Shown piece after piece: positions 28,001 to 44,400 of a stretch of 64,000 bases of DNA. Source of the DNA: Apostichopus japonicus (lineage: Eukaryota > Echinodermata > Holothuroidea > Aspidochirotida > Stichopodidae); NCBI RefSeq assembly GCF_037975245.1, contig NC_092569.1:8118501-8182500 (forward strand), in the 5' to 3' direction. A program made the position numbers and the translations under genes. Every line of letters starts with the position of its first letter. Position 1 is the stretch's first letter. Below the pieces are notes generated by a model. The model was not told where the DNA came from. It ran no database searches and saw nothing but the letters and a program-made list of their open reading frames with translations.

Positions 28001-28600
28001 ATTGATCGATATCGCACATTTGATTAATCGGTACTGCACTTTCGATTGACCGATACCGCACATTCTATAGATCGATACTGCGCATTCGAATGGTCGATAA
28101 CGCATTATCGATTGATCGATACCGCACATTCGATTGATCGGTAGCGAACATTCGATTGATCGATACCGCACATTCGATTGATCGACACCGCACATTCGAT
28201 TGATCGATACCGCACATTCGAATGATCGATACTGCGCTTTCGATTTATCAGTAACGCAGATTCGATTGATCGGTACCGCACATTCGATTGATCGGTACCG
28301 CGCATTCGATTGATCGGTACCGTACATTCGATTGATCGATACCGCACATTCGATTGATCGGTAGCGAACATTCGATTGATCGATACCGCACATTCGATTG
28401 ATCGATACCGCACATTCGATTGATCGATACCGCACATTCGATTGAACGATGCCGCACATTCGATTGACAAATACCGCACATTCGATTGATCGATACGGCA
28501 CATTCGATTGATCGATACGGCACATTCGACTGATCGATACCGCACATTCGATTGATCGATACCGCACATTCGATTGATCGATACCGCACATTCGATTGAT
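25039..28600. repeat. 3.6-kb segment homologous to 8.47-11.96 kb
   Basis: Follows 8,466 onward in stepwise register: offset 16,573 near 8.5-9.0 kb, 16,705 near 9.3 kb (six extra monomers here), 16,616 at 10.1-11.05 kb and 16,638 at 11.3-11.96 kb. Markers in shared order are TATATCGATACC (26,620), CAGATTGTATTA (26,830; TATTG elsewhere), CGCCCGGTCG (27,069) and ACATTAGATTG (27,163). Steps are close to whole monomers, as expected from in-register exchange. Confidence 0.82.
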
Positions 28601-29427
28601 CGATACCGCACATTCGATTGAACGATACCGCACATTCGATTAGTCGATAACGCAAATCGATTGATCGCTACCGCACATTCGATTGATCGATACGGCAAAT
28701 TCGATTGATCGGTACCGCACATTCGATTGATCGGTACCGCACATTCGATTGATCGATACTGCACATTCGATTGATCGATACCGCACATTCGATTGATCGA
28801 TACCGCACATTCGATTGAACGATACTGCACATTCAATTAGTCGATAACGCAAATCGATTGATCGGTACCGCACATTGTATTGATCGAAACCGCACATTCG
28901 ATTGATCGATACCGCACATTCGACTGATCGATACCGCACATTCGTCTGATCGATACCGCACGTTGGATTGATCGATACCGCACATTCGATTGAACGATAC
29001 TGCACATTCGATTAGTCGATAACGCAAATCGATTGATCGGTACCGCACATTCGATTGATCGATACGGCAAATTCGATTGATCGGTACCGCACATTCGATT
29101 GATCGATACCGCACATTCGATTGATCGATACTGCACATTCGATTGATCGATACCGCACATTCGGTTGATCGATACCGCACATTCGATAGATCGATACTGC
29201 GCATTCGATTATTCGATAACGCACATCGATTGATCGATACCGCACATTCTATTGACCGATACTGCGCTTTCGATTTATCGGTACCACGCATTCGATTGAA
29301 CGGTACCGCACATTCGACTGATCGGTACCGCACATTCGATTGATCGATACCGCACATTCGATTGAACGATACTGCACATTCGATTAGTCGATAACGCAAA
29401 TCGATTGATCGGTACCGCACATTCGAT
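28601..29427. repeat. 3' part of a 2.85-kb unit preceding long copy B
   Basis: Matches about 4,633-5,459 at offset 23,968, including CACATTGTATTG (about 28,873), CACGTTGGATTG (about 28,960) and CATTCGGTTGATCG (about 29,160). It joins 29,428 without a break, so the second long copy is preceded by more 2.85-kb-unit material. Confidence 0.82.
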
Positions 29428-32400
29428 TGATCGATACGGCAAATTCGATTGATCGGTACCGCACATTCGATTGATCGATACCGCACATTCGATTGATCGA
29501 TACTGCACATTCGATTGATCGATACCGCACATTCGATTGATCGATACCGCACATTCGATAGATCGATACTGCGCATTCGATTATTCGATACCGCACATCG
29601 ATTGATCGATACCGCACATTCGATTATTCGATAACGCACATCGATTGATCGATACCGCACATTCTATTTACCGATACTGCGCTTTCGATTTATCGGTACC
29701 GCGCATTCGATTGAACGGTACCGCACATTCGATTGATCGGTACCGCACATTCGATTGATCGATACCGCACATTCGATTTATCGATACCGCACATTCGATA
29801 GATCGATACTGCGAATTCGATTAGTCGATAACGCACATCGATTGATCGATACCGCACATTCGATTGATCGATACTGCGCTTTCGATTTATCAGTACCACA
29901 CATTCGATTGATCGGTACCGCACATTCGATTGATCGATACCGCACATTCGATTGATCGATACCGCACATTCGATTCATCGATACCGCACATTCGATTGAT
30001 CGATACTGCGCTTTCGATATATCAGTACCGCTCATTCGATTGATCGGTACCGCACATTCGATTGATCGGTACCGCAAATTCGATTGATCGGTACCGCACA
30101 TTCGATTGATCGATTCTGCTCTATCGACTGATCGATACCGCACATTCGATTGATCGGTAGGGAACATTCGATTGATTGATACCGCACATTCGATTGATCG
30201 ACACCGCACATTCGATTGATCGATACCGCACATTCGATTCATCGATACCGCACATTCGATTGATCGATACAACACATTCGATTGATCGGTACCGAACATT
30301 CGATTGATCGGTACCGCACATTCGATTGATCGATACCGCACATTCGATTGATCGATACTGCGCTTTCCATTTATCGGTACCGAACATTCGATTGATCGGT
30401 ACCGCACATTCGATTGATCATTACCGCACATTCGATTGATCGTTACCGCACATTCGATTGATCGGTAACACACATTCGATTGATCGGTACCGCACATTCG
30501 ATTGATCGATTCTGCTCTATCGATTGATCGATACCGCACATTCGATTGATCGGTAGCGAACATTCGATTGACCGATACCGCACATTCGATAGATCGACAC
30601 CGCACATTCGATTGATCGATACCGCACATTCGATTGATCGATACCGCACATTCGATTGATCGATACAACACATTCGAATGATCGGTACCGAACATTCGAT
30701 TGATCGGTACCGCACATTCGATTGATCGGTACCGCACATTCGATTGATCGGTACCGCACATTCGATTGATCGATACCGCACATTCGATTGATCGAAACCG
30801 CACATTCGAAAGATCGATACTGCGCATTCGATTAGTCGATAACGCCTATCGATTGATCGATACCGCACATTCGATTGATCGATACTGCGCTTTTGATTTA
30901 TCGGTACCGAACATTCGATTGATCGTTACCGCACATTCGATTGATCGGTAACACACATTCGATTGATCGGTACCGCACATTCGATTGATCGATACTGCGA
31001 TATAGATTTATCGGTACCGCACATTCGATTGATCGATACCGCACATTCGATTGATCGATACAACACATTCGAAAGATCGGTACCGAACATTCGATTGATC
31101 GATACGGCACATTCGATTGATCGATACGGCACATTCGACTGATCGATACCGCACATTCGATTGATCGATACCGCACATTCGATTGATCGATACCGCACAT
31201 TCGATTGATCGATACCGCACATTCGATTGAACGATACCGCACATTCGATAGATCGATACCGCACATTCGATTGATCGCTACCGCACATTCGATAGATCGA
31301 TACGGCAAATTCGATTGATCGGTACCGCACATTCGATTGATCGATACCGCACATTCGATTGATCGATACTGCACATTCGATTGATCGATACCGCACATTC
31401 GATTGATCGATACCGCACATTCGATTGAACGATACTGCACATTCAATAAGTCGATAACGCAAATCGATTGATCGGTACCGCACATTGTATTGATCGAAAC
31501 CGCACATTCGATTGATCGATACCGCACATTCGACTGATCGATACCGCACATTCGTCTGATCGATACCGCACGTTGGATTGATCGATACCGCACATTCGAT
31601 TGAACGATACTGCACATTCGATTAGTCGATAACGCAAATCGATTGATCGGTACCGCACATTCGATTGATCGATACGGCAAATTCGATTGATCGGTACCGC
31701 ACATTCGATTGATCGATACCGCACATTCGATTGATCGATACTGCACATTTGATTGATCGATACCGCACATTCGGTTGATCGATACCGCACATTCGATAGA
31801 TCGATACTGCGCATTCGATTATTCGATAACGCACATCGATTGATCGATACCGCACATTCTATTGACCGATACTGCGCTTTCGATTTATCGGTACCACGCA
31901 TTCGATTGAACGGTACCGCACATTCGACTGATCGGTACCGCACATTCGATTGATCGATACCGCACATTCGATTGAACGATACTGCACATTCGATTAGTCG
32001 ATAACGCAAATCGATTGATCGGTACCGCACATTCGATTGATCGATACGGCAAATTCGATTGATCGGTACCGCACATTCGATTGATCGATACCGCACATTC
32101 GATTGATCGATACTGCACATTCGATTGATCGATACCGCACATTCGATTGATCGATACCGCACATTCGATAGATCGATACTGCGCATTCGATTATTCGATA
32201 CCGCACATCGATTGATCGATACCGCACATTCGATTATTCGATAACGCACATCGATTGATCGATACCGCACATTCTATTGACCGATACTGCGCTTTCGATT
32301 TATCGGTACCGCGCATTCGATTGAACGGTACCGCACATTCGATTGATCGGTACCGCACATTCGATTGATCGATACCGCACATTCGATTGATCGATACCGC

Positions 32401-35400
32401 ACATTCGATAGATCGATACTGCGCATTCGATTATTCGATACCGCACATCGATTGATCGATACCGCACATTCGATTATTCGATAACGCACATCGATTGATC
32501 GATACCGCACATTCTATTTACCGATACTGCGCTTTCGATTTATCGGTACCGCGCATTCGATTGAACGGTACCGCACATTCGATTGATTGGTACCGCACAT
32601 TCGATTGATCGATACCGCACATTCGATTTATCGATACCGCACATTCGATAGATCGATACTGCGAATTCGATTAGTCGATAACGCACATCGATTGATCGAT
32701 ACCGCACATTCGATTGATCGATACTGCGCTTTCGATTTATCAGTACCACACATTCGATTGATCGGTACCGCACATTCGATTGATCGATACCGCACATTCG
32801 ATTGATCGATACCGCACATTCGATTCATCGATACCGCACATTCGATTGATCGATACTGCGCTTTCGATATATCAGTACCGCTCATTCGATTGATCGGTAC
32901 CGCACATTCGATTGATCGGTACCGCAAATTCGATTGATCGGTACCGCACATTCGATTGATCGATTCTGCTCTATCGACTGATCGATACCGCACATTCGAT
33001 TGATCGGTAGGGAACATTCGATTGATTGATACCGCACATTCGATTGATCGACACCGCACATTCGATTGATCGATACCGCACATTCGATTCATCGATACCG
33101 CACATTCGATTGATCGATACAACACATTCGATTGATCGGTACCGAACATTCGATTGATCGGTACCGCACATTCGATTGATCGATACCGCACATTCGATTG
33201 ATCGATACTGCGCTTTCCATTTATCGGTACCGAACATTCGATTGATCGGTACCGCACATTCGATTGATCATTACCGCACATTCGATTGATCGTTACCGCA
33301 CATTCGATTGATCGGTAACACACATTCGATTGATCGGTACCGCACATTCGATTGATCGATTCTGCTCTATCGATTGATCGATACCGCACATTCGATTGAT
33401 CGGTAGCGAACATTCGATTGACCGATACCGCACATTCGATAGATCGACACCGCACATTCGATTGATCGATACCGCACATTCGATTGATCGATACCGCACA
33501 TTCGATTGATCGATACAACACATTCGAATGATCGGTACCGAACATTCGATTGATCGGTACCGCACATTCGATTGATCGGTACCGCACATTCGATTGATCG
33601 GTACCGCACATTCGATTGATCGATACCGCACATTCGATTGATCGAAACCGCACATTCGAAAGATCGATACTGCGCATTCGATTAGTCGATAACGCCTATC
33701 GATTGATCGATACCGCACATTCGATTGATCGATACTGCGCTTTCGATTTATCGGTACCGAACATTCGATTGATCGTTACCGCACATTCGATTGATCGGTA
33801 ACACACATTCGATTGATCGGTACCGCACATTCGATTGATCGATACTGCGATATAGATTTATCGGTACCGCACATTCGATTGATCGATACCGCACATTCGA
33901 TTGATCGATACAACACATGCGAAAGATCGGTACCGAACATTCGATTGATCGATACGGCACATTCGATTGATCGATACGGCACATTCGACTGATCGATACC
34001 GCACATTCGATTGATCGATACCGCACATTCGATTGATCGATACCGCACATTCGATTGATCGATACCGCACATTCGATTGAACGATACCGCACATTCGATT
34101 AGTCGATAACGCAAATCGATTGATCGCTACCGCACATTCGATAGATCGATACGGCAAATTCGATTGATCGGTACCGCACATTCGATTGATCGATACCGCA
34201 CATTCGATTGATCGATACTGCACATTCGATTGATCGATACCGCACATTCGATTGATCGATACCGCACATTCGATTGAACGATACTGCACATTCAATAAGT
34301 CGATAACGCAAATCGATTGATCGGTACCGCACATTGTATTGATCGAAACCGCACATTCGATTGATCGATACCGCACATTCGACTGATCGATACCGCACAT
34401 TCGTCTGATCGATACCGCACGTTGGATTGATCGATACCGCACATTCGATTGAACGATACTGCACATTCGATTAGTCGATAACGCAAATCGATTGATCGGT
34501 ACCGCACATTCGATTGATCGATACGGCAAATTCGATTGATCGGTACCGCACATTCGATTGATCGATACCGCACATTCGATTGATCGATACTGCACATTCG
34601 ATTGATCGATACCGCACATTCGGTTGATCGATACCGCACATTCGATAGATCGATACTGCGCATTCGATTATTCGATAACGCACATCGATTGATCGATACC
34701 GCACATTCTATTGACCGATACTGCGCTTTCGATTTATCGGTACCACGCATTCGATTGAACGGTACCGCACATTCGACTGATCGGTACCGCACATTCGATT
34801 GATCGATACCGCACATTCGATTGAACGATACTGCACATTCGATTAGTCGATAACGCAAATCGATTGATCGGTACCGCACATTCGATTGATCGATACGGCA
34901 AATTCGATTGATCGGTACCGCACATTCGATTGATCGAAACCGCACATTCGATTGATCGATACTGCACATTCGATTGATCGATACCGCACATTCGATTGAT
35001 CGATACCGCACATTCGATAGATCGATACTGCGCATTCGATTATTCGATACCGCACATCGATTGATCGATACCGCACATTCGATTATTCGATAACGCACAT
35101 CGATTGATCGATACCGCACATTCTATTGACCGATACTGCGCTTTCGATTTATCGGTACCGCGCATTCGATTGAACGGTACCGCACATTCGATTGATCGGT
35201 ACCGCACATTCGATTGATCGATACCGCACATTCGATTTATCGATACCTCACATTCGATAGATCGATACTGCGAATTCGATTAGTCGATAACGCACATCGA
35301 TTGATCGATACCGCACATTCGATTGATCGATACTGCGCTTTCGATTTATCAGTACCACACATTCGATTGATCGGTACCGCACATTCGATTGATCGATACC

Positions 35401-38400
35401 GCACATTCGATTGATCGATACCGCACATTCGATTCATCGATACCGCACATTCGATTGATCGATACTGCGCTTTCGATATATCAGTACCGCTCATTCGATT
35501 GATCGGTAGGGAACATTCGATTGATTGATACCGCACATTCGATTGATCGACACCGCACATTTGATTGATCGATACCGCACATTCGATTCATCGATACCGC
35601 ACATTCGATTCATCGATACAACACATTCGATTGATCGGTACCGAACATTCGATTGATCGGTACCGCACATTCGATTGATCGATACCGCACATTCGATTGA
35701 TCGATACTGCGCTTTCCATTTATCGGTACCGAACATTCGATTGATCGGTACCGCACATTCGATTGATCATTACCGCACATTCGATTGATCGTTACCGCAC
35801 ATTCGATTGATCGGTAACACACATTCGATTGATCGGTACCGCACATTCGATTGATCGATTCTGCTCTATCGATTGATCGATACCGCACATTCGATTGATC
35901 GGTAGCGAACATTCGATTGACCGATACCGCACATTCGATAGATCGACACCGCACATTCGATTGATCGATACCGCACATTCGATTGATCGATACCGCACAT
36001 TCGATTGATCGATACAACACATTCGAATGATCGGTACCGAACATTCGATTGATCGGTACCGCACATTCGATTGATCGGTACCGCACATTCGATTGATCGG
36101 TACCGCACATTCGATTGATCGATACCGCACATTCGATTGATCGAAACCGCACATTCGAAAGATCGATACTGCGCATTCGATTAGTCGATAACGCCTATCG
36201 ATTGATCGATACCGCACATTCGATTGATCGATACTGCGCTTTCGATTTATCGGTACCGAACATTCGATTGATCGTTACCGCACATTCGATTGATCGGTAA
36301 CACACATTCGATTGATCGGTACCGCACATTCGATTGATCGATACTGCGATATAGATTTATCGGTACCGCACATTCGATTGATCGATACCGCACATTCGAT
36401 TGATCGATACAACACATTCGAAAGATCGGTACCGAACATTCGATTGATCGGTACCGCACATTCGATTGATCGGTACCGCACATTCGATTGATCGGTACCG
36501 CACATTCGATTGATCGATACCGCAGATTCGATTGATCGAAACCGCACATTCGAAAGATCGATACTGCGCATTCGATTAGTCGATAACGCCTATCGATTGA
36601 TCGATACCGCACATTCGATTGATCGATACTGCGCTTTCGATTTATCGGTACCGAACATTCGATTGATCGTTACCGCACATTCGATTGATCGGTAACACAC
36701 ATTCGATTGATCGGTACCGCACATTCGATTGATCGATACTGCGATATAGATTTATCGGTACCGCACATTCGATTGATCGGTACCGCACGTTCGATTGATC
36801 GATACCGCACATTCGATAGATCGATACTGCGCATTCGATCAGTTGATAACGCACATCGATTGATCGATACCGCACATTCGATTGATCGACACCACACATT
36901 CGATTGATCGATACTGCGCTTTCCATTTATCGGTAACGAACATTCGATTGATCGGTACCGCACATTCGATTGATCGGTACCGCGCATTCGATTGATCGGT
37001 ATCGTACATTCGATTGATCGATACCGCACATTCGATTGATCGGTAGCGAACATTCGATTGATCGATACCGCACATTCGATTGATCGATACCGCACATTCG
37101 ATTTATCGATACGGCACATTCGATTGATCGATACCGCACATTCGATTGATCGATACCGCACATTCGATTGATCGATACAACACATTCGATTGATCGGTAC
37201 CGAACATTCGATTGATCGGTACCGCACATACGATTGATCGGTACCGCGCATTCGATTGATCGGTACCGTACATTCGATTGATCGATACCGCACATTCGAT
37301 TGATCGGTAGCGAACATTCGATTGATCGATACCGCACATTCGATTGATCGATACCGCACATTCGATTTATCGATACCGCACATTCGATTGATCGATACCG
37401 CACATTCGATTGATCGATACCGCACATTCGATTGATCGATACAACACATTCGAATGATCGGTACCGAACATTCGATTGATCGGTACCGCACATTCGATTG
37501 ATCGGAACCGCACATTCGATTGATCGGTACCGCACATTCGATTGATCGATACCGCACATTCGATTGATCGAAACCGCACATTCGAAAGATCGATACTGCG
37601 CATTCGATTAGTCGATAACGCCTATCGATTGATCGATACCGCACATTCGATTGATCGATACTGCGCTTTCGATTTATCGGTACCGAACATTCGATTGATC
37701 GTTACCGCACATTCGATTGATCGGTAACACACATTCGATTGATCGGTACCGCACATTCGATTGATCGATACTGCGATATAGATTTATCGGTACCGCACAT
37801 TCGATTGATCGGTACCGCACATTCGATTGATCGATACTGCGATATAGATTTATCGGTACCGCACATTCGATTGATCGGTACCGCACGTTCGATTGATCGA
37901 TACCGCACATTCGATTGATCGATACCGCACATTCGATAGATCGATACTGCGCATTCGATCAGTCGATAACGCACATCGATTGATCGATACCGCACATTCG
38001 ATTGATCGATACTGCGTATTCGATTTATCGGTACCGCACATTCGATTGAATGGTACCGTACATTCGATTGATCGGTAACGCACATTCGATTGATCGGTAC
38101 CGCACATTCGATTGATCGATTCTGCTCTATCGATTGATCGATACCGCACATTCGATTGATCGGTAGCGAGCATTCGATTGATCGATACCGCACATTCGAT
38201 TGATCGACACCACACATTCGTTTGATCGATACTGCGCTTTCCATTTATCGGTACCGAACATTCGATTGATCGGTACCGCACATTCGATTGATCGGTACCG
38301 CGCATTCGATTGATCGGTATCGTACATTCGATTGATCGATACCGCACATCCGATTGATCGGTAGCGAACATTCGATTGATCGATACCGCACATTCGATTG

Positions 38401-41400
38401 ATCGATACCGCACATTCGATTTATCGATGCGGCACATTCGATTGATCGATACCGCACATTCGATTGATCGATACCGCACATTCGATTGATCGATACAACA
38501 CATTCGATTGATCGGTACCGAACATTCGATTGATCGGTACCGCACATACGATTGATCGATACCGCACATTCGATTGATCGGTAGCGAACATTCGATTGAT
38601 CGATACCGCACATTCGATTGATCGATACCGCACATTCGATTGATCGATACAACACATTCGATTGATCGGAACCGCACATACGATTGATCGGTAACGCACA
38701 TTCGATTGATCGATATCGCACATTCGATTAATCGGTACTGCACTTTCGATTGACCGATACGGAACATTCGATAGATCGATACTGCGCATTCGATTGATCG
38801 ATACTGCGCTTTCGATTTATCAGTACCGCACATTCGATTGATCGGTACCGCACATTCGATTGATCGATACTGCGCTATCGATTGATCGGTAGCGCACATT
38901 CGATTGATCGGTAGCGCACATTCGATTGATCGGTAGCGAACATTCGATTGATCGATACCGCACATTTGATTGATCGATACCGCACATTCGATTGATCGAT
39001 ACCGCACATTCGATTGATCGATACCGCACATTCGATTGATCGATACAACACATTCGATTGATCGGTACCGAACATTCGATTGATCGGTACCGCACATACG
39101 ATTGATCGGTACCGCACATTCGATTGATCGGTACCGCACATTCGATTGATCGATACCGCACATTCGATTGATCGATACCGCACATTCGATTGATCGATAC
39201 CGCACATTCGATAGATCGATACTGCACATTCGATTGATCGATACAACACATTCGATTGATCGGTACCGAACATTCGATTGATCGGTACCGCACATACGAT
39301 TGATCGGTAACGCATATTCGATTGATCGATATCGCACATTCGATTAATCGGTACTGCACTTTCGATTGACCGATACCGCACATTCGATAGATCGATACTG
39401 CGCATTCGATTAGTCGAAAACGCACATCGATATATCGATACCGCACATTCGAATGATCGATACTGCGCTTTCGATTTATCAGTACCGCACATTCGATTGA
39501 TCGGTACCGCACATTCGATTGATCGATAACGCACATTCGATAGATCGATACTGCGCATTCAATTAGTCGATAACGCACATCGATTGATCGATACCGCACA
39601 TTCGAATGATCGATACTGCGCTTTCGAATTATCAGTAACGCAGATTGTATTGATCGGTAGCGCACATTCGATTGATCGGTACCGCGCATTCGATTGATCG
39701 GTACCGTACATTCGATTGATCGATACCGCACATTCGATTGATCGGTAGCGAACATTCGATTGACCGATACCGCACATTCGATTGATCGATACCGCACATT
39801 CGTTTGATCGATACCGCACATTCGATAGATCGATACTGCGCATTCGATCAGTCGATAACGCACATCGATTGATCGGTACCGCCCGGTCGATTGATCGATA
39901 CTGCGCTTTCGATTGATCGGTACCGCACATTCGATTGATCTATACCGCACATTCGATTGATCGGTACCGCACATTAGATTGATCGATTCTGCTCTATCGA
40001 TTGATCGATACCGCACATTCGATTGATCGGTAGCGAACATTCGATTGATCGATACCGCACATTCGATTGATCGATACCGCACATTCGAATGATCGATACC
40101 GCACATTCGATTGATCGATACAACACATTCGATTGATCGATACCGAACATTCCATTGATCGGTACCGCACATACGATTGATCGGTAACGCACATTCGATT
40201 GATCGATATCGCACATTCGATTAATCGGTACTGCAGTTTCGATTGACCGATACAGCACATTCGATAGATCGATACTGCGCATTCGATTAGTCGATAACGC
40301 ACATCGATTGATCGACACCGCACATTCGATTGATCGATACCGCACATTCGATTGATCGATACCGCACATTCGATTGATCGATACAACACATTCGATTGAT
40401 CGGTACCGAACATTCCATTGATCGGTACCGCACATACGATTGATCGGTAACGCACATTCGATTGATCGATATCGCACATTCGATTAATCGGTACTGCACT
40501 TTCGATTGACCGATACCGCACATTCGATAGATCGATACTGCGCATTCGATTAGTCAATAACGCACATCGATTGATCGATACCGCACATTCGAATGATCGA
40601 TACCGCACATTCGATTGATCGGTAGCGTACATTCGATTGATCGGTAGCGCACATTCGATTGATCGGTACCGCACATTCGATTGATCGATACCGCACATTC
40701 GATTGATCGATACTGCACGTTCGATTGATCTATACCGCACATTCGATTGATCGATACCGCACATACGATTGATCGGTAACGCACATTCGATTGATCGATA
40801 TCGCACATTTGATTAATCGGTACTGCACTTTCGATTGACCGATACCGCACATTCGATAGATCGATACTGCGCATTCGAATGGTCGATAACGCACTATCGA
40901 TTGATCGATACCGCACATTCGATTGATCGGTAGCGAACATTCGATTGATCGATACCGCACATTCGATTGATCGACACCGCACATTCGATTGATCGATACC
41001 GCACATTCGAATGATCGATACTGCGCTTTCGATTTATCAGTAACGCAGATTCGATTGATCGGTACCGCACATTCGATTGATCGGTACCGCGCATTCGATT
41101 GATCGGTACCGTACATTCGATTGATCGATACCGCACATTCGATTGATCGGTAGCGAACATTCGATTGATCGATACCGCACATTCGATTGATCGATACCGC
41201 ACATTCGATTGATCGATACCGCACATTCGATTGATCGATGCCGCACATTCGATTGACAAATACCGCACATTCGATTGATCGATACGGCACATTCGATTGA
41301 TCGATACGGCACATTCGACTGATCGATACCGCACATTCGATTGATCGATACCGCACATTCGATTGAACGATACTGCACATTCAATTAGTCGATAACGCAA

Positions 41401-44400
41401 ATCGATTGATCGGTACCGCACATTGTATTGATCGAAACCGCACATTCGATTGATCGATACCGCACATTCGACTGATCGATTCCGCACATTCGTCTGATCG
41501 ATACCGCACGTTGGATTGATCGATACCGCACATTCGATTGAACGATACTGCACATTCGATTAGTCGATAACGCAAATCGATTGATCGGTACCGCACATTC
41601 GTTTGATCGATACGGCAAATTCGATTTATCAGTACCACACATTCGATTGATCGGTACCGCACATTCGATTGATCGATACCGCACATTCGATTGATCGATA
41701 CCGCACATTCGATTCATCGATACCGCACATTCGATTGATCGATACTGCGCTTTCGATGTATCAGTACCGCTCATTCGATTGATCGGTACCGCACATTCGA
41801 TTGATCGGTACCGCACTTTCAGTTGATCGATACCGCGCATTCGATTGTTCGGTACCGCACATTCGATTGATCGGTACCATACATTCGATTGTTCGGTACC
41901 GCACTTTCAGTTGATCGATACCGCACATTCGATTTATCGATACCACACATTCGATTGATCGGTACGGCAGATTCGATTGATCGGTACCGCATATTCGATT
42001 GATCGGTACCGCGCATTCGATTGATCGGTACCGTACATTCGATTGATCGATACTGCACATTCGATTGATCGATATCGCACATTCGATTGATCGATACCGC
42101 ACATTCGATTGATCGGTTCGGCACATTCGATTGACAAATACCGCACGTTCGATTGATCGATACGGCACATTCGATTGATCGATACGGCACATTCGACTGA
42201 TCGATACCGCACATTCGATTGATCGATACCGCACATTCGACTGATCGATACCGCACATTCGTCTGATCGATACCGCACATTGGATTGATCGATACCGCAC
42301 ATTCGATTGAACGATACTGCACATTCGATTAGTCGATAACGCAAATCGATTGATCGGTACCGCACATTCGATTGATCGATACCGCACATTCGATAGATCG
42401 ATACTGCGCATTCGATTATTCGATAACGCACATCGATTGATCGATACCGCACATTCTATTGATCGATACCGCACATTCGATAGATCGATACTGCGCATTC
42501 GATTATTCGATAACGCACATCGATTGATCGAAACTGCACATTCTATTGATCGATACTGCGCTTTCGATTTATCGGTACCACGCATTCGATTGATCGGTAC
42601 CGCACATTCGATTGATCGGTACCGCACATTCGATTGATCGATATCGCACATTCGATTTATCGATACCGCACATTCGATAGATCGATACTGCGCATTCGAT
42701 TAGTCGATAACGCACATCGATTGATCGATACCGCACATACGATTGATCGGTAACGCACATTCGATTGATCGATATCGCACATTTGATTAATCGGTACTGC
42801 GCATTCGATTATTCGATAACGCACATCGATTGATCGATACCGCACATTCTATTGACCGATACTGCGCTTTCGATTTATCGGTAAAACGCATTCGATTGAA
42901 CGGTACCGCACATTCGACTGATCGGTACCGCACATTCGATTGATCGATACCGCACATTCGATTTATCGATACCGCACATTCGAATGATCGATACTGCGCT
43001 TTCGATTTATCAGTAACGCAGATTCGATTGATCGGTACCGCACATTCGATTGATCGGTACCGCGCATTCGATTGATCGGTACCGTACATTCGATTGATCG
43101 ATACCGCACATTCGATTGATCGGTAGCGAACATTCGATTGATCGATACCGCACATTCGATTGATCGATACCGCACATTCGATTGATCGATACCGCACATT
43201 CGATTGATCGATGCCGCACATTCGATTGACAAATACCGCACATTCGATTGATCGATACGGCACATTCGATTGATCGATACGGCACATTCGACTGATCGAT
43301 ACCGCACATTCGATTGATCGATACCGCACATTCGACTGATCGATACCGCACATTCGATTGATCGATACCGCACATTCGATTGATCGATACCGCACATTCG
43401 ATTGAACGATACCGCACATTCGATTAGTCGATAACGCAAATCGATTGATCGCTACCGCACATTCGATTGATCGATACGGCAAATTCGATTGATCGGTACC
43501 GCACATTCGATTGATCGATACCGCACATTCGATTGATCGATACCGCACATTCGTTTGATCGATACCGCACATTCGATAGATCGATACTGCGCATTCGATT
43601 AGTCGATAACGCACATCGATTGATCGATACCGGACATTCGATTGATCGATACTGCGCTTTCGATTTATCAGTACCACACATTCGATTGATCGGTACCGCA
43701 CATTCGATTGATCGATACCGCACATTCGATTGAACGATACCGCACATTCGATTAGTCGATAACGCAAATCGATTGATCGCTACCGCACATTCGATTGATC
43801 GATACGGCAAATTCGATTGATCGGTACCGCACATTCGATTGATCGATACCGCACATTCGATTGATCGATACTGCACATTCGATTGATCGATACCGCACAT
43901 TCGATTGATCGATACCGCACATTCGATTGAACGATACTGCACATTCCATTAGTCGATAACGCAAATCGATTGATCGGTACCGCACATTGTATTGATCGAA
44001 ACCGCACATTCGATTGATCGATACCGCACATTCGACTGATCGATACCGCACATTCGTCTGATCGATACCGCACGTTGGATTGATCGATACCGCACATTCG
44101 ATTGAACGATACTGCACATTCGATTAGTCGATAACGCAAATCGATTGATCGGTACCGCACATTCGTTTGATCGATACGGCAAATTCGATTGATCGGTACC
44201 GCACATTCGATTGATCGATACCGCACATTCGATTGATCGATACTGCACATTCCATTGATCGATACCGCACATTCGATTGATCGATACCGCACATTCGATA
44301 GATCGATACTGCGCATTCGATTATTCGATAACGCACATCGATTGATCGATACCGCACATTCTATTGACCGATACTGCGCTTTCGATTTATCGGTACCACG